Assembly: GCA_946481035.1 (NCBI GenBank)
Contig: CAMLNK010000181.1
Location: 1-7,384, forward strand
Source: an uncultured Dyadobacter sp.
Lineage (GTDB): Bacteria; Bacteroidota; Bacteroidia; Cytophagales; Spirosomataceae
DNA: 7,384 nt
Reading direction: 5' to 3'
Shown here in pieces: positions 1 through 7,026 of the stretch. The notes under the pieces are model-generated. The model saw only the letters and a program-made list of their open reading frames with translations. It was not told the DNA's origin and did no database searches. Position 1 is the stretch's first letter. Every line of letters begins with the position of its first letter. A program made the position numbers and the translations under genes.

Positions 1-1
1 A

Positions 2-1456
2 TCGGATGAATTTGCGAAGATCATCGCGGATATTTTCTCAGCCAATGGCATTTCAGTATACCTTTTCGAAGCGCTGCGCCCGACGCCGGAGCTTTCCTTC
101 GCGATCCGTTTGCTGGGTTGCAAAAGCGGGGTAGTCGTAACGGCGTCGCACAACCCGAAAGAATATAACGGCTACAAAGCCTACTGGACCGACGGTTCGC
201 AGGTGGTAGCGCCGCACGATACCAACATTATCAATGAAGTAAATGCGATCACGTCGATCGATCAGGTGAAATTTGACGGCGATGCCTCGAAAATTACCAA
301 AATCGGAGCCGATGTGGACGAGAAATATATCGACCACATCCTTTCCCTGTCGATCTCGAAAGGTGCATTGGAGCGTCAGAAAGACCTTAAAATCGTTTAC
401 ACCCCATTGCACGGAACCGGTGTGACGCTGGTGCCGCAATTGCTGGCCAAAATGGGTTTTGAAGCCGTAACCGTGATCGAAGAGCAGGCAGAACCGAAAG
501 GTAACGGCCAGTTCCCGACGGTCGTTTATCCAAACCCCGAGGAAAGCGAGGCAATGTCCAAAGCCGTTGAAAAAGCGAAGGCGATCGATGCCGACCTGGT
601 AATGGGTACCGACCCTGACTCCGACCGCGTGGGTATCGCTGTGAAAAACCACCACGGCGAAATCCAGCTGCTGAACGGAAACCAGACAGCCAGCGTGCTT
701 ATTTACTATCTCTTGAATGCATGGAAAGACGCGGGCAAGCTCACCGGATCGCAGTTTGTATGCAAAACTATCGTTACCACCGACCTGATCGACAAGATGG
801 CGGCGGCGTACGATGTGAAATGCTATAACACGCTCACCGGCTTCAAATACATCGCGCAGGTAATCCGCGAGAAAGAAGGCCAGGAGCAGTTTATCGGCGG
901 CGGGGAGGAAAGCTACGGCTACCTCATCGGCGACGCGGTGCGCGACAAGGATGCGATCGCTTCCTGCGCGATGATCGCCGAGCTGACTGCCTATGCGAAA
1001 GATAAGGGCCTGAGCCTTTTCGATATGCTGATGGAAATCTACAAACAGTTCGGTTTCTATTACGAAGGGCTGATTTCGTTGACCAAAAAGGGTAAATCAG
1101 GTGCGGACGAAATCCAGCAAATGATGGCCGATTTCCGTGCTAACCCGCCGAAAACCATCGCAGGATCGCCCGTTGTGCGCATGGACGATTACAAAGCATT
1201 GACAACAACCGATTTCAAATCGGGCAACACTGCCTCCATTCCATCAGGCGAAATGGGTATTGAACCATCGAATGTACTGCAATTCTTCACCGAAGACGGC
1301 ACGAAATTCACCTGCCGCCCATCCGGTACCGAGCCGAAGATCAAATTCTACGTTGGCGTACGCGCTGCGCTTGAAAAGAATGAAGATTTCGACAGCGTTT
1401 ATGCTTCGTTGAAAGAGAAGGTAAAAGCGATCGGCGAAGAGCTGAATTTGAAATAA
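2..1456 (+). CDS. Phosphoglucomutase/phosphomannomutase-family phospho-sugar mutase, 5'-truncated
   Basis: Cytosolic alpha-D-phosphohexomutase, interconverting hexose 1- and 6-phosphates through a phosphoserine enzyme. The frame is open from position 2, so the true start lies upstream; the TTG at 110 is internal. The visible part is 484 residues. All four signatures are present: the catalytic-serine loop TASHNP (Ser codon 146-148, visible residue 49), the metal-binding loop DPDSDR (611-628, residues 204-209), the sugar-binding loop GEESYG (902-919, residues 301-306) and the phosphate-binding loop RPSGTEPK (1316-1339, residues 439-446). Family members of this type are about 570-580 residues, so roughly 90-100 N-terminal residues are missing. 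The wording around the serine (NPKEYNGYKAYW) fits the PgcA/PGM2-like branch, which acts mainly on glucose phosphates, better than the ManB branch; this is inference. The gene appears intact and ends 53 bp before a convergent gene. Confidence 0.95.
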   Translation, partial: SDEFAKIIADIFSANGISVYLFEALRPTPELSFAIRLLGCKSGVVVTASHNPKEYNGYKAYWTDGSQVVAPHDTNIINEVNAITSIDQVKFDGDASKITKIGADVDEKYIDHILSLSISKGALERQKDLKIVYTPLHGTGVTLVPQLLAKMGFEAVTVIEEQAEPKGNGQFPTVVYPNPEESEAMSKAVEKAKAIDADLVMGTDPDSDRVGIAVKNHHGEIQLLNGNQTASVLIYYLLNAWKDAGKLTGSQFVCKTIVTTDLIDKMAAAYDVKCYNTLTGFKYIAQVIREKEGQEQFIGGGEESYGYLIGDAVRDKDAIASCAMIAELTAYAKDKGLSLFDMLMEIYKQFGFYYEGLISLTKKGKSGADEIQQMMADFRANPPKTIAGSPVVRMDDYKALTTTDFKSGNTASIPSGEMGIEPSNVLQFFTEDGTKFTCRPSGTEPKIKFYVGVRAALEKNEDFDSVYASLKEKVKAIGEELNLK

Positions 1457-1480
1457 TACTTTATTGACAGGTTAATAAAT

Positions 1481-1510
1481 GCGAAGGCGGCTCATTGGGC
1501 CGCCTTCTGC
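1481..1510. terminator. Convergent hairpin, probable bidirectional terminator
   Basis: Perfect 9-bp inverted repeat gaaggcggc (1483-1491) / gccgccttc (1499-1507) around a 7-nt loop. The stem can extend inward by a T-G and a C-G pair. It lies between the mutase stop (1454-1456) and the stop of the opposing M56 gene (1510-1512), as expected for a shared terminator. On the minus strand the stem is followed by a T-rich run (atttatt), while on the plus strand there is no clear T tract. Termination is therefore better supported for the minus-strand operon. Confidence 0.7.
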
Positions 1511-3276
1511 TATTTGGTATAAATGATAAAGTACGTTTTGTGCTGTTTGTCTTCCCTGAAAGCAATCTTTTTGATTTTGTCAATGGGTAGCTTGTTAGCC
1601 TCTTCCAGGGTTGAATGGTTGGTATTAATGTAAAATTCTGAATTTACATGCTTGTCCGTAAAGAGCAACGTGTTTTGCTCTGACTTTCCGAAACCTTCTC
1701 TTTCCAGCAATCTTTTGTTTCTATTTTCATTGCCATCGAAAAAACCCTCCTCTATGGAGCCACCTGAATTGGGGCCGATGGTGCTTGCTAGTTTTTTCTC
1801 AAAAAAGTCGACTTCTTTTTCCTTCTTAATAGCCAATGCGGCCTGGTAATCCGCTTCCAGTTCGGCTTTCAATTGCGCCGGTAGCGGGGATCGCATTGCA
1901 AGTCCACCCTTATATACGAAACCGGAATAGCCTTTCATCGGGCTGGTGTCGTCATCGCCTTCATCGCCTTCGCCCATGCTGCCCTGACCTTTAATGTGCA
2001 CGGAAATCGAGGTAATGTAACTTTGTAGCGGGTCGTATTGCAACTTATTAATGATCAAATCATAGTTAAATTTTTTAACCTCACCTTTCATTGCATTGAT
2101 TTGATCCCAGGTCGTCAGCGGAGTAATGACCCAGTGCAGGGTGTCATTTCTGATCAAAATACCTTTCACTTTCGGCCCGGTTTCCCTGGCAATGCGTGCA
2201 GTATCGACAGCTCTCGCAGTTTCTTCTTCTTGTGGCGCCGCCTCATTAATTTCCTCCTTTTTGTTCAGATTTGCAGTTGAATCCTCTTTAATGGAATCTG
2301 TTACAAGTACTTCATCGATCAACGGCTTCACCAACGGCCTGATCACCTCAGGCGCCAGTTCAACTATTTGCTCCCGGTACGGCGCCACGAATGCCGATGA
2401 AACATAAATCAATGCAAGTACAGCCGCATATTTCCCCCAAACCAGGTAATGCGACGGCTTCCGGTTCATCATTTGAATGCGTTTTTTGAGTAACGACTGG
2501 GCAAATGAGTTGGTCAGAGGTAACTCCCGCGCTTGCAGCACCGCATTAAGCAAATTGTATTGATATTGCTTTTTCTCAAAACCATTGTCAAGTACTGCGC
2601 GGTCGGCGAGGTATTCGAGGTTTTCCTGCACGAGCTTTTGATGGAGCCAAGCAAATGGGTTGAACCACAGGCATATCTTCTGGATTTCTGCCAGCAACAG
2701 GTCGGCGCTGTGCCATTGCCGCGCGTGCTCGGCCTCATGCGCGATGATATTGTGCAGCTCGCGGCGGGAATGCCTCGACGAATCCAGAACAATCCATTTA
2801 AAGAACGAGAACGGCGATGCACCGGCAATATGCACCACGGAAGTGCTGTCCGATAACTCTTGTTTGCGGCCTTTCGCAACCATAAGGAACAGGCGCCCGA
2901 TCTGAAAGAGAAAGTAAACGGCCATCACAAGGATGCCCGAGAGGTAAATGGCGCTGATCCAATCGGCCGCGGTCATTTCCGGAATAGCGGCTTCTGCCGG
3001 CGCTGTGGAAGGTTGTGATTGAATGGTTGCAATGGGTTCGCTGAGGATTGGCAGCCTGCCTACCACTTTCGGGATACTGTGGTGAAAGCCGGTTTGTACC
3101 CCCACAGGTCCCCAGCTGGGCAGGCTTATCAATGGTAGCGTCCACGCGGCAGCTACATTGAGCCAGAGCAGCACGCGGTTGAGTTTCGAGAATGTTTCAA
3201 ACTGGATCAGCCAGCGGTAGGCCAGTGTAAGCACGGCCAGCATGAGGCTGACTTTCATAAGATAAGGGATCAGCAT
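1510..3276 (-). CDS. BlaR1/MecR1-like M56-family membrane metallopeptidase
   Basis: Inner-membrane zinc peptidase of 588 residues, probably the signal transducer paired with the upstream repressor. The N-terminus (MLIPYLMKVSL, then FETFSKLNR) is typical of Bacteroidota M56 proteins and supports the start at 3276. Likely membrane helices are at residues 3-24, 34-53, 106-134 and 278-298. The zinc motif HEAEH is at residues 180-184 (2725-2739), with FNPF at 205-208 and EYLAD at 221-225 supplying the probable third ligand Glu221, so the protease should be active. After the last helix comes a region of about 290 residues, presumably periplasmic: a charged linker (310-365), a segment resembling one recurrent in Bacteroidota M56 proteins (about 370-430), an acidic EGD-rich patch (435-443), a charged helical stretch (about 467-497) and a C-terminal tail (547-588). 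No penicillin-binding SxxK-type sensor domain is recognisable, so the ligand is unknown. It starts 32 bp after the repressor gene and lacks a clear Shine-Dalgarno sequence. Confidence 0.92.
   Translation of the reverse strand: MLIPYLMKVSLMLAVLTLAYRWLIQFETFSKLNRVLLWLNVAAAWTLPLISLPSWGPVGVQTGFHHSIPKVVGRLPILSEPIATIQSQPSTAPAEAAIPEMTAADWISAIYLSGILVMAVYFLFQIGRLFLMVAKGRKQELSDSTSVVHIAGASPFSFFKWIVLDSSRHSRRELHNIIAHEAEHARQWHSADLLLAEIQKICLWFNPFAWLHQKLVQENLEYLADRAVLDNGFEKKQYQYNLLNAVLQARELPLTNSFAQSLLKKRIQMMNRKPSHYLVWGKYAAVLALIYVSSAFVAPYREQIVELAPEVIRPLVKPLIDEVLVTDSIKEDSTANLNKKEEINEAAPQEEETARAVDTARIARETGPKVKGILIRNDTLHWVITPLTTWDQINAMKGEVKKFNYDLIINKLQYDPLQSYITSISVHIKGQGSMGEGDEGDDDTSPMKGYSGFVYKGGLAMRSPLPAQLKAELEADYQAALAIKKEKEVDFFEKKLASTIGPNSGGSIEEGFFDGNENRNKRLLEREGFGKSEQNTLLFTDKHVNSEFYINTNHSTLEEANKLPIDKIKKIAFREDKQHKTYFIIYTK
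1952..1969 (-). repeat. 9-bp tandem repeat (two copies) encoding EGDEGD
   Basis: The unit tcatcgcct occurs twice in a row (1952-1960 and 1961-1969) inside the M56 gene. Read on the minus strand it encodes Glu-Gly-Asp twice, giving the acidic patch GEGDEGDDD at residues 435-443. The unit is a multiple of three, so a change in copy number by slippage would keep the frame. Confidence 0.7.
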
Positions 3277-3308
3277 AAAGTCGGCGGATTAATGTGTACA
3301 TCAAAACT

Positions 3309-3677
3309 TTATTCTCCTTCTTCGATCATCCGGATAATCTCGCGCAGATCGTCCGGTGTTACTTTTTCCTGCTTCGCGAAATAGGCAACCAGGTCTTTAT
3401 AGGAATCATTGAAATACCCTCCAACGACCTTGCCCAGCACGAAATGGTTCTGATAATCTTCCTGCTTCACGACCGGAAAGTATTCATACGTATTCCCGAA
3501 TTGCCGGTGCGATACATAACCCTTTTCTTCCAAATTCCGGATAATGGTTGAAAGGGTGTTGTAATGCAGCTTCGGTTCGGAGAAAAGCGGAAGCATGTCT
3601 TTCACAAATGCGGTGCCCAGCTTCCATAGCACCTGCATTACTTCTTCTTCCTTGTTGGTCAGCTTTTCAAGTTCCAT
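3309..3677 (-). CDS. BlaI/MecI/CopY-family transcriptional repressor
   Basis: Cytoplasmic winged-helix DNA-binding repressor of 122 residues, the usual family length. The N-terminal winged helix (about residues 5-70) carries the family signatures LTNKEEEVMQVLWKL (6-20), the recognition-helix region YNTLSTIIRNLEEKGYV (39-55) and the wing GNTYEYFPVV (61-70). The C-terminal half (about 73-120) would be the dimerisation region. In the family a dimer binds an inverted repeat and is released when a partner M56 protease triggers its cleavage. The M56 gene follows 32 bp downstream on the same strand, giving the classic repressor-sensor operon. Two inverted repeats stand 15-50 bp upstream of the ATG, which implies autoregulation. 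The start at 3677 is favoured because the MELEKLT beginning matches the family. No beta-lactamase or copper-transport gene is in view, so the regulated process is unknown. Confidence 0.95.
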   Translation of the reverse strand: MELEKLTNKEEEVMQVLWKLGTAFVKDMLPLFSEPKLHYNTLSTIIRNLEEKGYVSHRQFGNTYEYFPVVKQEDYQNHFVLGKVVGGYFNDSYKDLVAYFAKQEKVTPDDLREIIRMIEEGE

Positions 3678-3691
3678 GTCGTAAATATTGA

Positions 3692-3727
3692 AACTATTTT
3701 TATAGTTAACAAACTATTTTTCTAGTA
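3692..3727 (-). promoter_or_regulatory. Paired operator for the BlaI-family repressor (two inverted repeats)
   Basis: Two near-identical inverted repeats lie just upstream of the repressor start. Copy 1 is aactat-tttt-atagtt (3692-3707), a perfect 6-bp palindrome. Copy 2 keeps the core acta-N6-tagt (3713-3716 and 3723-3726). The 11-base string aaactattttt starts at 3691 and again at 3711, exactly 20 bp apart, about two helical turns, which would put two dimers on the same face of the DNA. Family knowledge: BlaI/MecI repressors bind short palindromes in their own promoters. Assigning these sites to this repressor is inference. On the minus strand the repeats contain TAgtTTG and TAgtTTC, close to the Bacteroidota -7 element TAnnTTTG, so the operator probably overlaps the promoter, but the exact promoter could not be fixed. 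Confidence 0.7.
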
Positions 3728-3762
3728 ATAAAAAATTTTGAAGGAAAAACTGGAAAAAAATA

Positions 3763-3858
3763 ATGCGCAACGTGCACCGGATAATGCTCCGCTGGATAAT
3801 CAATATGTTACCTTTTGTTGTCTTAATGTGGCTTTGGCTGATACTTTTTAAAGATTGA
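3763..3858 (+). CDS. Possible small membrane peptide ORF, 31 codons (unproven)
   Basis: An ATG at 3763 opens 31 codons ending at TGA 3856-3858. The product would have a basic N-terminus (Arg2, His5, Arg6, Arg10), a hydrophobic stretch from Trp11 to Phe29 interrupted only by Asn14 and Pro17, and end in Lys-Asp, which is the layout of a single-span positive-inside membrane peptide. A GGA at 3752-3754 lies 8 bases before the ATG in an A-rich leader, a passable initiation context. No family is recognised. It sits between the divergent repressor and SusC genes, 42 bp before the SusC ATG and in the same frame, but separated by stops. A chance ORF of this size in an AT-rich spacer is quite possible, and the region may simply be the upstream region of the transporter gene. 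Confidence 0.25.
   Translation: MRNVHRIMLRWIINMLPFVVLMWLWLILFKD
3818..3849 (+). promoter_or_regulatory. Candidate Bacteroidota-type promoter for the SusC/SusD operon
   Basis: A TTG at 3818-3820 and TActTTTT at 3842-3849 are separated by 21 bases. This approximates the Bacteroidota promoter (-33 TTG, -7 TAnnTTTG) with the last -7 base changed from G to T. It would give a leader of roughly 40-50 bases before the SusC ATG. The match is imperfect and other AT-rich pairs in the spacer could serve, so this is tentative. Confidence 0.25.
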
Positions 3859-3900
3859 ATTGTATATTACATGTATCATATAACGACACCTGGCTAATTG

Positions 3901-6900
3901 ATGATGAAAAAACTACTTCACAACAACTTGATGTTGCTCTGCCTGACGATGGCATTCTGCTGGAATGCCGTATGGGCGCAAAACGGGCCGGTGACCGGGA
4001 AGGTCACGGATAAGGATGGAATCGAGATTCCCGGCGTCAGCGTGAGTGTCAAAGGGACTTCGCAGGGCACTTCGACAGACGAAAAAGGAGCGTATTCCGT
4101 GCAGGCAGCACCCGGAGCGGTATTGGTATTCAGTTTTATTGGTTTTAAAAAGCAGGAGGTCGTTCTGGGTAATCAGCGGTCAAATGTAAATGTGCAAATG
4201 GAAGCCGACGTGTCGATGCTCAACGAGGTGGTGGTTACCGCGCTCGGGCAGACGCAGGAAAAGCGGGCGATTGGCTATTCGGTGCAATCGATCCGGGCCG
4301 ATGAAATCAAGGAATCGGGTAACCCTAACATGGTAGGGGCGTTGCAGGGCAAGATTGCCGGCGCGGTGATCACCGGTTCGGGCGGTGCACCGGGCGCCGG
4401 GGTGAATATCATTCTCAGGGGCATTACCTCGCTCAGCGGCAGTGCCGACAACCAGCCGCTGTTCGTGATCGACGGCATCATTATCAGCAATTCTACGACG
4501 GCCGGTAACCCGCTGCCCAGCGCTGGATCTGCTTCGCCGGGAGCTGCCGAGCAGTTTGCAAATACCAACCGCGCCGCCGACATTAATCCCGACGACGTGG
4601 AAAGCATTTCGGTATTGAAAGGGCCCGCCGCGACGGCGCTTTACGGGCTGCGCGCTTCCAATGGGGCGATTATCATCACCACCAAGCGTGGCAAATCGGG
4701 TAAGCTCAATGTTTCGGTTTCGCTGTCGGGCGGGGTGGATGTGCTGGGTAAATCGCCGGACATTCAGAAGCGCTTCCTGCAAGGACGCTTCGGAGAGTTC
4801 ATTTCACCTACGGAAGTGCGCCAGCGGACGCCCTACCAGTCGTTCGGCCCGTCGATTATCGGTAACACAACCGACCGCATTTACGACAACTTCCGCGGGT
4901 TTTACCAGACAGGCTTTCGCACCAACAATAATATTACGCTCACCAAGGGGAGCGAAAAGGGGAACATTTATGTTTCGGCAGGGCATAACTACCAGCAGGG
5001 CATTGTGCCGGCCACGCATTTCGAAAGGACTTCCGCCAAAATTGCCGGTACCTATAATTTCACGAAACGGTTTTCAGCGTCTGGTTCATTCAACTACATT
5101 CGCTCCGGCGGAAAACGTCCGCCTGCCGGAGATAAATCGGTATTCAGCGCATTATCCTACTGGCCTAATACCTACGACGTCAACGACTATCTGAATCCCG
5201 ACGGGTCCTACAAGAACCTGCTGCCCGGTTTTACGGATAACCCTGTTTACCTGGTCAAAAAGAGCCCGCGGATCGATGCCGTCAACCGCTACATCGCCGA
5301 CGTTACATTGAACTATAATATTACCGACTGGCTGAGCGCCAAATATCAGATCACCATGGACGCGTTCAACGAGCGCCGCAAACGGCAGGTCGACAGTACT
5401 TTCGACGTAGGCACAGCCGTGAAGGGCTTTTTGATCAAGGAAAATATCAATTACCGCGAAATCAACTCCAATTTATACGTGACGGCCACGAAGCAGTTCA
5501 ATGAAAACTGGAACGGCTCGCTGATGGTCGGTAACTCGGTGGTGGGGAGCAAGCGACCCGACAGCTATTATGAACGCGGCGAAGGCTGGAAAGCGTCGTT
5601 TACGGATGAGATCAGCAGTTACCGCAACCAGCAAAAACGCTTCTATTCGCCGCTGCAATACCGGATCGTGAGCTTCTTCGCCGATGCCAAGCTGAGCTAC
5701 AAAGACGTGCTTTACCTGAATGCAACCGGCCGGAACGACATTGTTTCCACGCTGCCGAAAGCCAATAATTCGTTCTTTTATCCCTCATTCAGTGCCGGAT
5801 ACATTTTTACCGAAAACCTCCCCAAGAACAATATCCTCAGCTACGGAAAGCTGCGCGCGTCTTGGGCGCAGGTGGGGAAGGGCACGGACCCGTATGTGAT
5901 AGGCGTGTACTACGAGCTGGCGGACAACTTCCCGTTCGGAAATACGGTGCCGGGCTACGTTCGCCGGTCCACTACTGCCGCCGATAACCTGAAACCCGAA
6001 CGCACCACTTCCATTGAATTCGGTACCGAGCTGCGCTTTTTCAGGAACCGGCTCATGCTCGATGCGACCTATTTTACGATGGACAGCAAGGACCAGATTG
6101 TCCGGGCGCCGGTTTCGAATGTCTCGGGGTATTCATTTTATTACACCAATATCGGTTTGATCCGCAACAAGGGCGTCGAATTGCTTGCCACTTTCAAGCC
6201 GGTGCAGACGGCGCGGTTTAACTGGGATATGTCATTGAATTTTACCAAAATGTCGGGCAAGGTGATCGAAATGCCGGATGAACTCGAAGAAATCTCCTAT
6301 TTCGATAATGGCAGCCGCGGGGTACTGAAAGTGCGGGAGGGCAGCAAGCTCGGCGAACTCTGGGGGCTCGATTACCTGCGTGCGCCGGACGGGCAGTTAC
6401 TCATCCAACCGAACGGCTTCCCGCTCACGAGCCAGGTAACCGTGCCTTGGGGCAACGCATTGCCCGACTGGACAGCCGGCCTCACCAACTCTTTCAGTTA
6501 CCGCGGAATTGGCTTGTCATTTCTGCTCGAATGGCGGCAGGGCGGCGATGTGGTCGATCTGGGTGAACGTAATGCATTTCGCGCGGGATCGATCGAGATT
6601 ACCGAACGGCGTTATGAGCGGGTGGTTTTTAAAGGGGTAGTCGAACAAAAAGGTGCCGACAATTCGGTCACCTACGTGCCCAATACGAAATCTGTGGTGC
6701 TGGACGATGCATTCTACAACCCGTCGACAGCGCGGTACATGGGTAATTCGGCGCAGTTCAATATCCAGGACGGCTCGTGGTTCCGGCTCCGGACGGTGGG
6801 CCTTTCGTACGCGATCCCGAAAGCGGCATTGGCCAAATCGGTATTCAAAGGCGGTGTGCGGTTCAATTTCACGGGTACCAACCTGTTCCTGAACACGCCG

Positions 6901-7020
6901 TTCCGTGGATATGACCCGGAAGCGCTCACGTTTGGCTCCGGCACCAATATCATCGGTTTTGTAGGGCGGAACAATCCGGCTACGCGCAGTTTCCAGTTGG
7001 GTATCAATGTCAATTTCTAG
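3901..7020 (+). CDS. SusC/RagA-family TonB-linked outer-membrane transporter
   Basis: Outer-membrane beta-barrel that imports a bound nutrient using TonB energy, with a SusD-family lipoprotein as lid. Counting 1039 residues from the ATG at 3901 (an ATG at 3904 is equally possible; the TTG at 3898 is less likely): a type I signal peptide 1-26 (basic MMKK, hydrophobic core, cut VWA|Q), a carboxypeptidase-regulatory-like domain about 30-100 (VTGKVTDKDG, then GTSTDEKGAYSV and FSFIGFKKQEV), a TonB-box-like segment EVVVTALG (109-116), the plug about 117-265 (FVIDG, NPDDVESISVLKG, ALYGLRASNGAIIITTK), then the barrel to a terminal aromatic strand ending in Phe. Length is normal for the family. No STN domain precedes the carboxypeptidase-like domain, so signalling to an anti-sigma factor is not indicated. 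The substrate cannot be inferred. The susD-like gene starts 6 bp downstream. No Shine-Dalgarno sequence is seen. Confidence 0.96.
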   Translation: MMKKLLHNNLMLLCLTMAFCWNAVWAQNGPVTGKVTDKDGIEIPGVSVSVKGTSQGTSTDEKGAYSVQAAPGAVLVFSFIGFKKQEVVLGNQRSNVNVQMEADVSMLNEVVVTALGQTQEKRAIGYSVQSIRADEIKESGNPNMVGALQGKIAGAVITGSGGAPGAGVNIILRGITSLSGSADNQPLFVIDGIIISNSTTAGNPLPSAGSASPGAAEQFANTNRAADINPDDVESISVLKGPAATALYGLRASNGAIIITTKRGKSGKLNVSVSLSGGVDVLGKSPDIQKRFLQGRFGEFISPTEVRQRTPYQSFGPSIIGNTTDRIYDNFRGFYQTGFRTNNNITLTKGSEKGNIYVSAGHNYQQGIVPATHFERTSAKIAGTYNFTKRFSASGSFNYIRSGGKRPPAGDKSVFSALSYWPNTYDVNDYLNPDGSYKNLLPGFTDNPVYLVKKSPRIDAVNRYIADVTLNYNITDWLSAKYQITMDAFNERRKRQVDSTFDVGTAVKGFLIKENINYREINSNLYVTATKQFNENWNGSLMVGNSVVGSKRPDSYYERGEGWKASFTDEISSYRNQQKRFYSPLQYRIVSFFADAKLSYKDVLYLNATGRNDIVSTLPKANNSFFYPSFSAGYIFTENLPKNNILSYGKLRASWAQVGKGTDPYVIGVYYELADNFPFGNTVPGYVRRSTTAADNLKPERTTSIEFGTELRFFRNRLMLDATYFTMDSKDQIVRAPVSNVSGYSFYYTNIGLIRNKGVELLATFKPVQTARFNWDMSLNFTKMSGKVIEMPDELEEISYFDNGSRGVLKVREGSKLGELWGLDYLRAPDGQLLIQPNGFPLTSQVTVPWGNALPDWTAGLTNSFSYRGIGLSFLLEWRQGGDVVDLGERNAFRAGSIEITERRYERVVFKGVVEQKGADNSVTYVPNTKSVVLDDAFYNPSTARYMGNSAQFNIQDGSWFRLRTVGLSYAIPKAALAKSVFKGGVRFNFTGTNLFLNTPFRGYDPEALTFGSGTNIIGFVGRNNPATRSFQLGINVNF

Positions 7021-7026
7021 GAAAAC

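Noticed and set aside
53..655. Long minus-strand reading frame inside the mutase gene (200 codons)
   Set aside because: It is antisense to a coding sequence with all family motifs intact, its translation resembles no known family, and it arises from the codon pattern of the real gene.
1652..2407. Several plus-strand frames within the M56 gene
   Set aside because: They overlap one another and the real gene antisense, have no recognisable motifs or initiation context, and the minus-strand protein is clearly genuine.
1510..3677. Annotation of the operon as beta-lactam resistance regulators blaI-blaR1
   Set aside because: The protease lacks a penicillin-binding sensor and no beta-lactamase or PBP gene is in the window; only family-level names are justified.
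3868..3875. Palindrome tacatgta as a further BlaI-family operator (TACA/TGTA half-sites)
   Set aside because: It is only 8 bp in AT-rich DNA, does not match the acta-N6-tagt repeats next to the repressor gene, and its flanks pair only imperfectly.
3898..3900. TTG at 3898 as the SusC start
   Set aside because: Two ATG codons follow immediately and give a normal signal peptide; an initiating TTG is not needed.
3961..3963. Cys near the end of the SusC signal region as a lipobox cysteine
   Set aside because: The residues before the nearby Cys (MAF) do not fit a lipobox, and VWA|Q downstream is a good type I cleavage site, as usual for SusC proteins.
4180..4782. Long minus-strand reading frame inside the SusC-like gene (200 codons)
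   Set aside because: It lies opposite the well-conserved plug region of the transporter, is rich in Arg and His as antisense frames of GC-rich genes often are, and shows no domain.
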